Shown: positions 16,773-26,066, numbered from the stretch's first letter. The stretch is DNA of 64,000 nucleotides from Nocardioides luteus (GCF_000960475.2 NZ_JZDQ02000003.1:124001-188000), one strand, 5' to 3'. Notes: generated from the letters alone by a model not told the origin. Translations and numbers: made by a program.

Positions 16773-18521
16773 TCAGCCCTTCGGAGTCGGGATCGCCTCG
16801 CCCTGGCGGATCGTGAGGTCGCGCTGGTCGATCGTGCCGCGGGACTTGTGGGTCCAGATGGTGACGGTGGTGGCCTGCTTCTCGATCCTCACGATCGAAC
16901 AGGGCACGTAGTCGGCGTGGATCGCATCGGTCAACCACGGCTGCGGAGTGTGCAGCGGCATCGTCTCGATGATGACCGGGATCGAGCCGTCCTCGAGCTG
17001 AGGCACCAGCACGTCCTCGTACTGCGCGAAGTCGTAGTGGAACAGGTAGTAGGGCGTCGGGTTGGTGATGTCGAGGGTGTCGTAGAGCTGGAGGTAGTTG
17101 GGCATCACCAGGGCCTCGCGGGTGCCACCGCTGCAGCGTTCGTACTCCGGGCCCGCCCAGCGGGTGATCGCGTCGGTCACCTGGAAGGACTTCGCGTCGC
17201 GGCGCATGTCGTCGAGGTGGTCGACCGAGGCGAGAGCGGGTACGCCGCCGAGCACGACCAGCGCACCGGCGGAGACCGCGGCGGTGGCGCCGCGCAGGAA
17301 CGCTCCACCCGCGACGGCGCCGGCCACCGCCAGGGCCACGAGGAGCACGGCGCCCGCCATGCTCTGCAGGCCGAAGCCGATCCAGAGGGTGGCAGCCGCC
17401 CACAGGACGCCGGCCCCTGCGAGCGGTAGCGCGATGAGGGACCGGGTTGGTTTCGACACCGACTCGCTCGTGCCTCGCGAGTCCGGCTCGACCAGCGGAG
17501 GGCGACAGAGCTCGGCGACGACGAGCACGACGGCGAGGAGGACGAGGGCGGAGACGGTGGTGGTGTGGGGGTTGTCGACGCGCCGGATCGGGACGACGAC
17601 GAGGACCAGCCCGGCCAGCGCGATCAGCCGGGTGGAGTCCGAGATCCGCTGCCACACCAACGGCACGAACGGCAGCAGGAGCGCGAACGGGTAGAGCGCC
17701 AGGATGAAGTAGCGCCCCGACTCCGTCGGCAGGTCGAAGAAGTTCCACACGGCATACTGCGAACCCTCGTGCGTCGCCGTCTGGCCGAGGATCACCTGCC
17801 GGTTGAAGTCGGCGAAGGAGAGCCCCCACAGGACCTTGTACGCCGCCGCCTCGACGACGAGACCGAGCACGAACCCACCGGCCAGCTGCACGCAGCTGAG
17901 GATCCGGGTGCGCCAGGGCGCGCCGCGCCGCGCGAAGAGCTCGAAGAGGCCCGAGGCGCCGGTGAGGAGCACGGCCAGCTCGACGTACTGCCAGAAGACC
18001 AGCGCCGGGAGCAGCACCCGCGCGGCCGCGGCCAGGCGCGGCCGCGACTCGAGCCGACCGGTCGGCAGCAGGACGAAGACCCACAGCAGGCAGATCGTGT
18101 ACTTGATGTGCAGCGGGGTCGCCAGCAGCAGCACCCCGAGCGCGACCGCGACCATGACGGCCGGGTGCAGCCGCAGCCGGAGCCCGATGGCGGCGGCGAG
18201 GACGGCGCCGAGGCCCGCGCCGAGGAGGCGGCCCCAGAGGAAGTACCAGATCGTCGGCGACCCGGAAGCGATCGCGTAGAGGACCGCGGAGACCCAGAAG
18301 GAGCCGGCGTTCCAGCCGTGCTCGAAGTCGACCAGCGGGATCGCGCCGTGGGCGGTGATCTCGGCGAGGTGGTACTGGGCGCCGAAGTCCTGGGTCAGGA
18401 AGGTGCCGTTCTGGGCGCCGACCGAGTAGGCCGACCAGACCAGCGCCAGCACACACACCCCGGCGAAAGTCGCCCAGCGCACGATCCCCACACCTTCGGT
18501 CTGCTCCCCCGATGTCGCCAT
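16773..18521 (-). CDS. Large membrane protein with HGWNAGS motif, possible GT-C transferase (paralogue B)
   Basis: 582-aa paralogue of the protein at 14937-16688. It shares RWATF near the N-terminus, QDFGAQYHLAEITAHGAIP and EHGWNAGSFWVSA in the first outer loop, a run of about eleven hydrophobic segments, and the C-terminal NPTPYYLFHYDF. No known catalytic signature beyond the first-loop acidic residue is visible. It lies 15 nt downstream of the methyltransferase at 18537-19265, forming a probable operon with it and with paralogue A. A role in surface glycan assembly is inferred from topology and neighbours. Confidence 0.65.
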   Translation of the reverse strand: MATSGEQTEGVGIVRWATFAGVCVLALVWSAYSVGAQNGTFLTQDFGAQYHLAEITAHGAIPLVDFEHGWNAGSFWVSAVLYAIASGSPTIWYFLWGRLLGAGLGAVLAAAIGLRLRLHPAVMVAVALGVLLLATPLHIKYTICLLWVFVLLPTGRLESRPRLAAAARVLLPALVFWQYVELAVLLTGASGLFELFARRGAPWRTRILSCVQLAGGFVLGLVVEAAAYKVLWGLSFADFNRQVILGQTATHEGSQYAVWNFFDLPTESGRYFILALYPFALLLPFVPLVWQRISDSTRLIALAGLVLVVVPIRRVDNPHTTTVSALVLLAVVLVVAELCRPPLVEPDSRGTSESVSKPTRSLIALPLAGAGVLWAAATLWIGFGLQSMAGAVLLVALAVAGAVAGGAFLRGATAAVSAGALVVLGGVPALASVDHLDDMRRDAKSFQVTDAITRWAGPEYERCSGGTREALVMPNYLQLYDTLDITNPTPYYLFHYDFAQYEDVLVPQLEDGSIPVIIETMPLHTPQPWLTDAIHADYVPCSIVRIEKQATTVTIWTHKSRGTIDQRDLTIRQGEAIPTPKG

Positions 18522-18536
18522 GAGGAGGACCCTAGA

Positions 18537-19265
18537 TCACCCCTTGGTCAGGACCGACGTGCGCTCCGGGTAGGGCAGGGTCGGGGTGAGGCCGGCGTGG
18601 ATGGCCTCCTTCATCCCCGAGGCGGCGATGGCCTCGATGTAGCGCTTGCGACGGCTGTTGTCGAAGACGATGATCCCGCCGGGAGCGAGCCGGTCCTTGG
18701 CCTTCTCCAGGCAGGCCTCGCGGGCGCGCCCGTCGATCACCACGAGGTCGAACTCGCCGTCGACGTCGTCGATGGAGTTGACGTACGCCTCGAAGTCGAG
18801 GCCCGCGTGGCCCTCCTTCTGCGAGGGGACGACAGGGTTGTCGCTGGGGACCGGCTCGATCACCCGCAGCGAGATCTTCTCCTCGCCGGCGAGCTCGGCC
18901 TGCATCATCTCGCCGAAGCCCTTGTGGTGCTCGACGGAGTGGATCTCGTCGGCGCGGCGGGAGAGCCAGATGGTGGAGGCGCCGGACCCGTACTCGTAGA
19001 CCCGGATCGGGCGCTCCCGCTCGCTCAGCCAGGCGTCGACGGCGGTGATCGCGTCGTAGGTCCACCACGGCACGTCCAGCTTCGCCATCGCCAGGGAGTC
19101 GTAGACCTTGGTGAGCGAGTGGGCCCAGTGGCGCCAGCGCTGCTCGACCGGCGGCGCCGTCTCCTTCGCGAGCCCCGTCTTCGTCAGCCCGCGACCGACG
19201 GCCTTGAGGGAAGCGGCGTAGGACTGCTTGGCCAAGGACAGAGGGGAACGGCCTGAGGTGGACAT
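18537..19265 (-). CDS. Class I SAM-dependent methyltransferase-like protein
   Basis: 242-aa protein with a Rossmann methyltransferase core: VYEYGSGASTIWLSRR (motif I), HSVEHHKGFGEMM (acidic strand-2 end), FDLVVIDGRAREACLEKA (motif IV) and LAPGGIIVFDNSRR. This is the group often found beside glycosyltransferases in polysaccharide loci. The first 60 residues are a basic, partly helical lead-in. It is the first gene of the minus-strand glycan run that follows coaD. The substrate is unknown. Confidence 0.75.
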   Translation of the reverse strand: MSTSGRSPLSLAKQSYAASLKAVGRGLTKTGLAKETAPPVEQRWRHWAHSLTKVYDSLAMAKLDVPWWTYDAITAVDAWLSERERPIRVYEYGSGASTIWLSRRADEIHSVEHHKGFGEMMQAELAGEEKISLRVIEPVPSDNPVVPSQKEGHAGLDFEAYVNSIDDVDGEFDLVVIDGRAREACLEKAKDRLAPGGIIVFDNSRRKRYIEAIAASGMKEAIHAGLTPTLPYPERTSVLTKG

Positions 19266-19325
19266 TGATCTCCAGAGAAAGAATGACGGGCAGCGCTGAT
19301 AGACGATACCGGCGAACCGTGCCCG

Positions 19326-19817
19326 TTACTCGGAACGTTCCGCCAAACGCTTGGTGAGTCGCGCGAGAACATCCGGGGGCAGGAAAGCGGACACATCCCC
19401 ACCGAAGGTGGCCATCTCCTTGATCAGCGAGGAGGAGACCGCCGCCCAGCGCGGGTCGTTGAGCAGGAAGACCGTCTCGACGCCGGTCATGTGGGCGTTC
19501 ATCTGCGCCATCGGCGCCTCGTACTCCAGGTCGGGTGCCCCGCGCAGGCCCTTCACGATCGCCTGGGCGTCGATCTCGACGCAGAAGTCGGTGACCAGGC
19601 CGGTGAACCCCTGGACCCGTACGTTGCCGAGCGAAGCGGTCATCTCGGAGATCATCTCCATCCGCTCCTCGGGCGTGAACAGGCGCTTCGACTTCGACGG
19701 GTTGACCCCGACCGCGACGACGACCTCGTCGAACATCGCCGAGGCGCGGGTGAAGATGTCGAGGTGGCCGAACGTGGGCGGGTCGAACGACCCGGGGCAC
19801 ACCGCGCGACGCGTCAT
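19326..19817 (-). CDS. coaD: Phosphopantetheine adenylyltransferase
   Basis: 163-aa enzyme of CoA synthesis (4'-phosphopantetheine + ATP to dephospho-CoA). The nucleotidyltransferase motif is GSFDPPTFGHLDI, with the (T/H)xGH loop intact. The C-terminal ISSSLIKE-type motif reads SSSLIKEMATFGGDVS. Start ATG follows AGGAGAG. It ends the DAK2-recG-rsmD-coaD run, 37 nt after rsmD. PPT in place of the commoner PVT before FGH is a small deviation. Confidence 0.95.
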   Translation of the reverse strand: MTRRAVCPGSFDPPTFGHLDIFTRASAMFDEVVVAVGVNPSKSKRLFTPEERMEMISEMTASLGNVRVQGFTGLVTDFCVEIDAQAIVKGLRGAPDLEYEAPMAQMNAHMTGVETVFLLNDPRWAAVSSSLIKEMATFGGDVSAFLPPDVLARLTKRLAERSE

Positions 19818-19854
19818 TGCTTCATCTCTCCTTGTTCAGATCCGGTCGGTCCGG

Positions 19855-20418
19855 TCACTCCGGCGCCGTGCCGTACCAGAGGGTGGTCTCGCCGTACTTC
19901 TTCGACCGCTGGTCGGTGAAACCGTCGGGCCAGACGGGCTCGGGGCTGCGGGCGGAACGCTCGACGACCACCAGCGCGCCCGGCACCAGCCAGCCGTGCT
20001 TGACCAGCAGCGCGATGTCCTCGGAGACCGCGTCGTCCGAGAGCGGGTAGGGCGGGTCGAGGAAGACCATGTCGTAGGGAGCCGCCGGCGGCGTCACCAG
20101 GGTGCTCGCCACGGTGGCCGCGACCACGTCGGCCCGCGGGAAGCCGAGCTCCTTCGCGTTGGAGCGGATCACCCCGGCCGTACGCCGGTCCGACTCGACC
20201 AGGGTCACCACGCCGGCGCCGCGCGACCATGCCTCCAGCCCGACCGCGCCGGTGCCGGCGTAGAGGTCGAGGAAGCGCAGGCCGGCCAGCGAGCCGTAGG
20301 CGGACTCGATCGCCGAGAAGAGCGCCTCGCGGACCCGGTCGGTGGTGGGACGGGTCCGCACCCCTTTGGGTGCGAGCAGGCGCCGCCCTCCTGCGACGCC
20401 TCCGATGATCCGAGTCAT
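19855..20418 (-). CDS. rsmD: 16S rRNA (guanine966-N2)-methyltransferase
   Basis: 187-aa rRNA methyltransferase. It begins MTRIIGGVAGGRRLLAP, carries FLDLYAGTGAVGLEA (SAM site) and the catalytic VFLDPPYP motif, which marks N-methylation of a base. It lies 9 nt after recG, as in most actinobacteria. Confidence 0.93.
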   Translation of the reverse strand: MTRIIGGVAGGRRLLAPKGVRTRPTTDRVREALFSAIESAYGSLAGLRFLDLYAGTGAVGLEAWSRGAGVVTLVESDRRTAGVIRSNAKELGFPRADVVAATVASTLVTPPAAPYDMVFLDPPYPLSDDAVSEDIALLVKHGWLVPGALVVVERSARSPEPVWPDGFTDQRSKKYGETTLWYGTAPE

Positions 20419-20427
20419 TGGGACACC

Positions 20428-22692
20428 TTAGGACTTCTCGAGGTAGTCGGCCGAGGCGGACTCCTCGATCTCGGCGACCCGCTCGGCCAGGAGCGGCGCG
20501 GTGGTCAGATCCGCGTCCTGCTCCAGGAGGGACTCGGCCGCCTCGCGTGCCTGCAGGATGGTCTCCTCGTCGCGGAGCACGCGCAGGCTCTCCAGGCTCG
20601 ACCGCCGTCCCGACTGGGAGGCGCCGAGCACGTCTCCCTCGCGGCGCTGGTCGAGGTCGACGCGGGAGAGGGCGAACCCGTCGGTGGTCCCGGCGACCGC
20701 GTCGAGGCGGGTCCTGGCCGGGGTGCCGGCCTCGGCGTGGGAGACCAGCAGGCACAGCCCGTGCAGCCCACCACGGCCGACCCGGCCGCGCAGCTGGTGG
20801 AGCTGGGAGACACCGAAGCGGTCGGCGTCGAGGATGACCATGGTGGTGGCGTTGGGTACGTCCACGCCGACCTCGATCACCGTGGTGGCGATCAGCACGT
20901 CGATGTCGCCGGCGGCGAAGGCGCTCATGGTGCGCTCCTTCTCCTCGGCGGGGAGCTTGCCGTGGAGCTTGGCGACGTTCAGCCCCTGCAGCGGACCGCT
21001 GGTCAGCTCCTCGGTGACCTCGTCGACGGCGGAGAGCTGGCCCTTGACGGAGGCGACCTCGTTGCCGTCGGCGTCGAAGTCGCGCTGGTCGCTCTCGCCC
21101 TGCTCGGACTCGTCGCCGCTGATCCGCGGGGCGACGACGTAGACCTGGTGGCCCTTCTCCACCTCTTCCCGGACCCGTTCCCAGACCCGGGCGATCCAGG
21201 CGGGGTGGTCGACGAGCGAGACCAGGTTGGTCTGGATCTCGGCGCGGCCGGCCGGAAGCTCGGTCAGCGTGGAGACCTCGAGGTCGCCGAAGACGGTCAT
21301 CGCGACCGTGCGCGGGATCGGCGTCGCGGTCATGACCAGCAGGTGCGGCGGGGTGCCGGCCTTGTCGGTCAGCGCGGCCCGCTGCTCGACGCCGAAGCGG
21401 TGCTGCTCGTCGACGACCACCAGACCGAGGTCGTCGAACATCACCTGGTCCTGCAGCAGCGCGTGGGTGCCGACGACGATCCCGGCCTCGCCGGTGGCGA
21501 TCCGGCTCAGCGGCCCCTTGCGCTGGGTCTTGGTCATCGAGCCGGTGAGCAGCTCGACGTGGGTCTGCTCCTGGTCGCCCGCGAAGAGCCCACCGGCCAG
21601 GCCGCTGGCGGCCAGGTCGCCGAGCATCGCGGTGATGGAGCGGTGGTGCTGCTGGGCGAGCACCTCGGTCGGCGCCAGCAGCGCTGCCTGGCCGCCGGAG
21701 TCGACGACCCGCAGCATCGCCCGCAGGGCGACCAGCGTCTTACCGGAGCCGACCTCGCCCTGCAGCAGGCGGTTCATCGGGTGCGGCTGGGCCAGCGCGG
21801 TCTCGAGCTCCTTGCCGATCTCCTCCTGTCCCCGGGTGAGGGTGAACGGCAGCCGCTCGTCGAAGGCCTCGAGCAGGTGATGGACCCCGCCGGTGCGAGC
21901 GGTCGTGCCCAGCGCCTGGAGCGCCCTCCTCCGCCGGCCGAGGACCAGCTGCAGCCCGAGCGCCTCCTCGAACCGGAACCGGTGCTGGGCGCGCTGGACG
22001 TCCTTGAGCTCATGGGGCGCGTGGATCAGGTCGAGGGCCTCGCGCAGCCCCGGGACGGCGTACGTCTCCCGGAGCTGCTCCGGGAGCACGTCGGTGACGT
22101 CCTCGACGACCTGCCGGGCGAACCGCACCGCGCGCATCACGTCCCAGTGCTGGAGCCCCGCGGTGAGCGGGTAGATGGGGAAGAGCTCGGTCAGCTCCTC
22201 GACGGCCATCTGGTTGTCGGCCGCCTCGGCGGCGTTCTCGGAGTCGGAGGGGTCGCCGAAGACGACCATCTGCGGGTTGGCCAGCTGCCACTCGCCGCGG
22301 AACGATCCGGCCTTGCCGACGAAGACGCCCCGGACACCGGGGGCGAGCACGCCCCGACGCCACTCGGCGATCCGCTGCGACTTGGAGAAGAAGGTGAGCT
22401 GCAGGTCGGCGTCGCCGGCCTTGAGCTGGGTCTCGACCCGGTAGGCGGGCCGGCCGGTGCGGCGGTCGGTGTGCTGGCGGACGACGCTGCGGACCACCTC
22501 GCCGAGCACGGTGAGCATCTCGCCCTCGTGCAGCTGGGGCGTCTGGCTGAGGTCGGCGGTGCGCAGGTAGCGCCGCGGGAAGTGGTAGAGCAGGTCGCCC
22601 ACGGTGCGCAGCCCGAGACCCTTGGTGAACTTCGTGGCGTGCTTGCTGTTGCCCAGCACGGCCTCGATCGGGGACTCGAGGGTGATCGCCAC
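20428..22692 (-). CDS. recG: ATP-dependent DNA helicase RecG
   Basis: 754-aa helicase that reverses stalled forks and branch-migrates junctions. The N-terminal wedge/OB region is followed by the helicase motifs: GEVGSGKTLVALRAM (Walker A), VVVDEQHRFGV (DEQH box), VMTATPIPRT, and QLRGRVGRGG (motif VI). The first residues, MAITLESPIEAVLG, and the domain order match actinobacterial RecG. The insertion DESEQGESDQRDFDADGNE between helicase motifs is acidic and lineage-like. It follows the DAK2 gene by 13 nt. Confidence 0.95.
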   Translation of the reverse strand: MAITLESPIEAVLGNSKHATKFTKGLGLRTVGDLLYHFPRRYLRTADLSQTPQLHEGEMLTVLGEVVRSVVRQHTDRRTGRPAYRVETQLKAGDADLQLTFFSKSQRIAEWRRGVLAPGVRGVFVGKAGSFRGEWQLANPQMVVFGDPSDSENAAEAADNQMAVEELTELFPIYPLTAGLQHWDVMRAVRFARQVVEDVTDVLPEQLRETYAVPGLREALDLIHAPHELKDVQRAQHRFRFEEALGLQLVLGRRRRALQALGTTARTGGVHHLLEAFDERLPFTLTRGQEEIGKELETALAQPHPMNRLLQGEVGSGKTLVALRAMLRVVDSGGQAALLAPTEVLAQQHHRSITAMLGDLAASGLAGGLFAGDQEQTHVELLTGSMTKTQRKGPLSRIATGEAGIVVGTHALLQDQVMFDDLGLVVVDEQHRFGVEQRAALTDKAGTPPHLLVMTATPIPRTVAMTVFGDLEVSTLTELPAGRAEIQTNLVSLVDHPAWIARVWERVREEVEKGHQVYVVAPRISGDESEQGESDQRDFDADGNEVASVKGQLSAVDEVTEELTSGPLQGLNVAKLHGKLPAEEKERTMSAFAAGDIDVLIATTVIEVGVDVPNATTMVILDADRFGVSQLHQLRGRVGRGGLHGLCLLVSHAEAGTPARTRLDAVAGTTDGFALSRVDLDQRREGDVLGASQSGRRSSLESLRVLRDEETILQAREAAESLLEQDADLTTAPLLAERVAEIEESASADYLEKS

Positions 22693-22705
22693 CGTCTCTG
22701 CTCCT

Positions 22706-24337
22706 CTACTCGACCGACATCAGGAGGGGGTAACGCTCCTGGCCTCCGTCGTACACCATCACATCAACGGCCGGATGGTTGGCAGCCAGCCACGCCGCCA
22801 CACGCTGGGCGAGCTCGCCGGTGGGGTCCTCCAGGCCGGAGACCAGCGTGACCAGCTCGCCACCACCGCCGATGAGCCGGGCGAGGACGTAGGTCGCACA
22901 TTTCTCCAGGTCCTGGCCGACCTTGACGAAGTCTCCGTCGAGCACCCCGAGCGCGTCGCCCGGCATGCACGGCCCGGCCATCGTAATCGCTCGGGTGTTC
23001 GAGATGGTGACCGCACCGTGCCGCGCGTGTCGCGCGGTGGCCGTCATCTCCAGCACGTCCTTGTCGAACTTCCGGCCCGGCTCGTGGACCGCGATCGCCG
23101 CCAGCCCCTGCACCTGGCTGCGGGTCGGGATCACCGCCACGTTGATGTCGAGGTCGTCCTCGGCGGTGCGCGCGGCGGCCTCGGCCGACTGCCGGGTCGG
23201 CGCGTCGTTGGGGAGCACGATCACCTCGGAAGCACCGGAGGCGGTGATCGCCTCGAGCAGCTCCGAGGTCGTCGGCCGCCGGTGGGGGCCGCCCTCGATC
23301 ACGATCGCGCCGGCACCGCGGAAGAGCTCGGCCAGACCCGGCCCGGCCGCGAACGCGATCACCGCCCGGCCGCTGCGGGTGGCGTGCCGGTGGGCTTGGC
23401 CCGCGATCTGCTCGGCGAAGTGGGTCACGTGGATCCGGTGCGGCCGCCCGGCGCTGATCCCGGCCTCGATGGCGGCGCCGACGTCGTCGACGTGGACGTG
23501 CACGTTCCAGATGCCCTCGCCGCCGACGACGACCAGCGAGTCGCCCAGCGGCTGGAGCCGCTTGCGCAGGTCGGGGATCGCGGCGTCCTCGGCATCGAGG
23601 AGGTACATCACCTCGTAGGCCGGACCACCGGGCTCCAGCAGATGGCCGTCGCCCGCGTCGACGCCCGCCGCCGGGATCGGGATGGGGATGTGCGGGGCCT
23701 GCGGGCTCGGGCGGCGCCCGGTCAGCGCGGTGTCGAAGGCGTCGAGGAGCACGCAGATCCCGCGGCCGCCGGCATCGACGACCCCGGCGGCGGCGAGCGT
23801 GGACAGCTGCTCCTGCGTACGGGCGAGAGCGGCGCGGGCCGCGCTGGCGGCCACCGACATCACGTCACGGGTGCGCGCGGTCTCGTCGATCTCGACACAC
23901 GCCTCGGCCGCGTCCGCGGCGGCGCGGAGCACGCTGAGCATGGTGCCTTCCTGGGGCTCCCCCACCGCGGCGTACGCAGCGTTGGCGGCCTTGCGCAGGG
24001 CGTCGGCGAAGACCGCGGCGGTGCGCTCCTCCTCGGTGGCCTGGATCAGGCGGCGCAGCAGCGCGCCGATCATCTCGGCCAGGATCACGCCCGAGTTCCC
24101 CCGGGCGTCCAGCAGCGCGCCGCGCGAGAAGGCGCGCAGCCCCTCGCGCCAGTCGGTGCCGGTGAACTCGCGCAGCCGGTCACGGGCCGCGGCGATGGTC
24201 AGGTAGAGGTTGGTGCCGGTGTCGCTGTCGGGCACCGGGAAGACGTTGAGCGCGTCGATCTCCTCGCGGTGCGACGCGAGCGCGTCGGTCGCCAGGTCGC
24301 CGAACCGGCGGAACAGATCGAGCTTGACCTCGGCCAC
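22706..24337 (-). CDS. DAK2 domain protein (FakA/YloV-like)
   Basis: 543-aa protein with an N-terminal DAK2 nucleotide-binding domain: NVFPVPDSDTGTNLYLT carries the Mg-ATP aspartates and DARGNSGVILAEM the second glycine-rich motif. The C-terminal half matches the FakA/YloV domain. In firmicutes FakA phosphorylates fatty acids held by FakB/DegV proteins. No DegV gene is visible in this window. I start at GTG 24335-24337, which has GGGAGGG 4 nt upstream. The frame stays open a little further (to 24361) without a better site. It heads the operon with recG, rsmD and coaD. Confidence 0.85.
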   Translation of the reverse strand: MAEVKLDLFRRFGDLATDALASHREEIDALNVFPVPDSDTGTNLYLTIAAARDRLREFTGTDWREGLRAFSRGALLDARGNSGVILAEMIGALLRRLIQATEEERTAAVFADALRKAANAAYAAVGEPQEGTMLSVLRAAADAAEACVEIDETARTRDVMSVAASAARAALARTQEQLSTLAAAGVVDAGGRGICVLLDAFDTALTGRRPSPQAPHIPIPIPAAGVDAGDGHLLEPGGPAYEVMYLLDAEDAAIPDLRKRLQPLGDSLVVVGGEGIWNVHVHVDDVGAAIEAGISAGRPHRIHVTHFAEQIAGQAHRHATRSGRAVIAFAAGPGLAELFRGAGAIVIEGGPHRRPTTSELLEAITASGASEVIVLPNDAPTRQSAEAAARTAEDDLDINVAVIPTRSQVQGLAAIAVHEPGRKFDKDVLEMTATARHARHGAVTISNTRAITMAGPCMPGDALGVLDGDFVKVGQDLEKCATYVLARLIGGGGELVTLVSGLEDPTGELAQRVAAWLAANHPAVDVMVYDGGQERYPLLMSVE

Positions 24338-24575
24338 GCTGCCCTCCCTACTCCTCGACACCCCTACACACAGCCAGACGCCGTGACGACGGACACATCG
24401 TCCGGCATCGCGGCCCCAAGGTTAGGCGGTGCCTGGGTACGGGGTAAACGACGGGTGAACAAATCCAAGGCTGCAGCAAAGACACGAGCGAGTAACAAGT
24501 TGTGCCGCGTCACGCCCCACGCGGGTGACGATCCATCCCTAGTGTGGAGACTTCCCTACGCCGAAGGACCCCCGG

Positions 24576-25604
24576 ATGTCGATTCCGACCACGACCCCAC
24601 GCGCCCGTCGCGTCGCCGAAATCTTCGACTTCTCCGCCGGCCGCGGACTGGAGATCGGACCGCTGCACAAGCCGCTCGTCCCCCGTGATGCGGCCGACGT
24701 GTCCTATCTCGACCTCTACGACCGCGACCGGCTCTACGAGACCAACATCGACAACCCCAACGTGACCCGGGAGGCCATCCCCGAGATCGACCACCCGATG
24801 TGGGACGGCACCAGGATGCGTACGCTCGAGGAGGCCGCCAAGGAGGGCGCGCCCTTCGACTGGGCACTGGCCAGCCACGTCGTCGAGCACGTGCCCGACC
24901 TGGTGGGCTGGCTCGGGCAGGTCGAGGCCGTCATCGCGCCCGACGGCGCCCTCGTTCTCGTCGTCCCCGACCGGCGCTACACCTTCGACGCGCACCGCCC
25001 GCCCACGACGACGGGCCAGATCCTGCAGGCCCACGAGGCCGGCGACACCATCCCGTCCGTGCGCGCCGTCTTCGACCACCACCGCTCAGCGGTCAGCCAC
25101 GACCCCAAGCGGCTCCACCACCGCGGGCCCAGCGAGGCCGAGACCTGCATCCACGACCTCGGTTACACGTTGGCCCAGGTCGAGCGGGCCCGCCGCGGCG
25201 AGTACGTCGACTGCCACGTCTGGACCTTCACCGACCGCTCGTTCCCCGAGATCATCGCCGAGCTGCGCCGCCTCGGGCTGACCGGCTGGTCCGTCGAGTC
25301 CCTCCTGCCCGTGCCCGAGAACGACATCGAGTTCTACGTCGTCCTGCGACGTGGCCTCTCCCCCGAGCTCCCCTCGGTGCCCGCCGTCCCGGACTGGGTA
25401 GAGCAGGGCCTCGAGCTGCGCGACGAGGTCGCCCGGCTCCGTGAGGTCGTCGCGGACCAGCGGCGGCGGCTCGAGTCGCAGCGCAAGCAGTTCGCCGGTC
25501 AGCGTGCCGAGATCGACGATCTGCGCGGGTCGAAGCGGTGGAAGCTGGCCACCGCGCTGGCCTCGCCGCTGGACAGGTGGCGCGATCGCCGCTCGGGCGA
25601 GTGA
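24576..25604 (+). CDS. SAM-dependent methyltransferase with C-terminal coiled coil
   Basis: 342-aa protein. The N-terminal domain has RGLEIGPLHKPLVP (SAM motif of the type seen in polysaccharide-locus methyltransferases), ALASHVVEHVPDLVGWL and ALVLVVPDRRYTF. Residues ~280-325 are a heptad-rich coiled coil (ELRDEVARLREVVADQ and on). The tail SKRWKLATALASPL resembles endings of surface-polysaccharide glycosyltransferases. The ATG follows GAAGGA. It is inserted between the DAK2 gene and rpmB, so it probably belongs functionally with the glycan genes. Confidence 0.75.
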   Translation: MSIPTTTPRARRVAEIFDFSAGRGLEIGPLHKPLVPRDAADVSYLDLYDRDRLYETNIDNPNVTREAIPEIDHPMWDGTRMRTLEEAAKEGAPFDWALASHVVEHVPDLVGWLGQVEAVIAPDGALVLVVPDRRYTFDAHRPPTTTGQILQAHEAGDTIPSVRAVFDHHRSAVSHDPKRLHHRGPSEAETCIHDLGYTLAQVERARRGEYVDCHVWTFTDRSFPEIIAELRRLGLTGWSVESLLPVPENDIEFYVVLRRGLSPELPSVPAVPDWVEQGLELRDEVARLREVVADQRRRLESQRKQFAGQRAEIDDLRGSKRWKLATALASPLDRWRDRRSGE

Positions 25605-25728
25605 CGATTTCGCCGGGCACAGCCGGACGGGCTACGCTTGTTCGGTTGTCTCGGCTGGGCAGCCGTTCATCGCGCTCGCCGGCAATATCATTCGACCTCG
25701 ATCATCTATTCAACCTCAGGAGTTCACG

Positions 25729-25914
25729 GTGGCTGCCGTCTGCGACATCTGCGACAAGAAGCCGGGCTTCGGCAACAACCGGCCGTGGTCCAAGAAGGCG
25801 ACCAGGCGCCGCTTCGACCCCAACATCCAGCGCGTCCGTGCCGTCATCAACGGCACCCCGAAGCGTATGAATGTCTGCACGACCTGCATCAAGGCCGGCA
25901 AGGTTTCACGCTGA
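25729..25914 (+). CDS. rpmB: 50S ribosomal protein L28
   Basis: 61-aa L28 beginning (M)AAVCDICDKKPGFGNN, with Cys pairs CDIC and CTTC, so a zinc-ribbon form. The GTG start at 25729-25731 follows CAGGAG. A strong hairpin terminator comes right after the stop, so rpmB is a single-gene unit here. Confidence 0.95.
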   Translation: MAAVCDICDKKPGFGNNRPWSKKATRRRFDPNIQRVRAVINGTPKRMNVCTTCIKAGKVSR

Positions 25915-25923
25915 GGCAGCACG

Positions 25924-25965
25924 AAGGGCCCCGCGGCAGCGCGCAAGCGCTGTAGCGGGGCCCTT
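25924..25965 (+). terminator. rpmB intrinsic terminator
   Basis: Perfect 11-bp stem AAGGGCCCCGC / GCGGGGCCCTT enclosing a second hairpin CAGCGC-GCAA-GCGCTG with a GNRA-type loop, followed by CTGCTGT. It starts 9 nt after the rpmB stop. Confidence 0.85.
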
Positions 25966-25980
25966 CTGCTGTCTCATGAA

Positions 25981-26066
25981 AGGCGCCGACTCGGCGCAAA
26001 CGGACCGGAGCGAAGCGAGGACCGGATTGCGCCGCGTCGGCGCAAACCCGACGTAAGCCGGACCGA
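25981..26066. repeat. Structured intergenic repeat between rpmB and thiL
   Basis: Contains an 11-nt direct repeat TCGGCGCAAAC at 25991-26001 and 26037-26047 (46 bp apart), arms GGCGCAA (25993-25999) and TTGCGCC (26027-26033), and the purine-rich middle GGAGCGAAGCGAGGA. No gene. It looks like a small dispersed repeat, but no second copy is in this window. Confidence 0.45.

Noticed and set aside
19351..22851. 1166-aa plus-strand frame over coaD, rsmD and recG
   Set aside because: It runs antisense to three well-supported genes and has no motif of its own.
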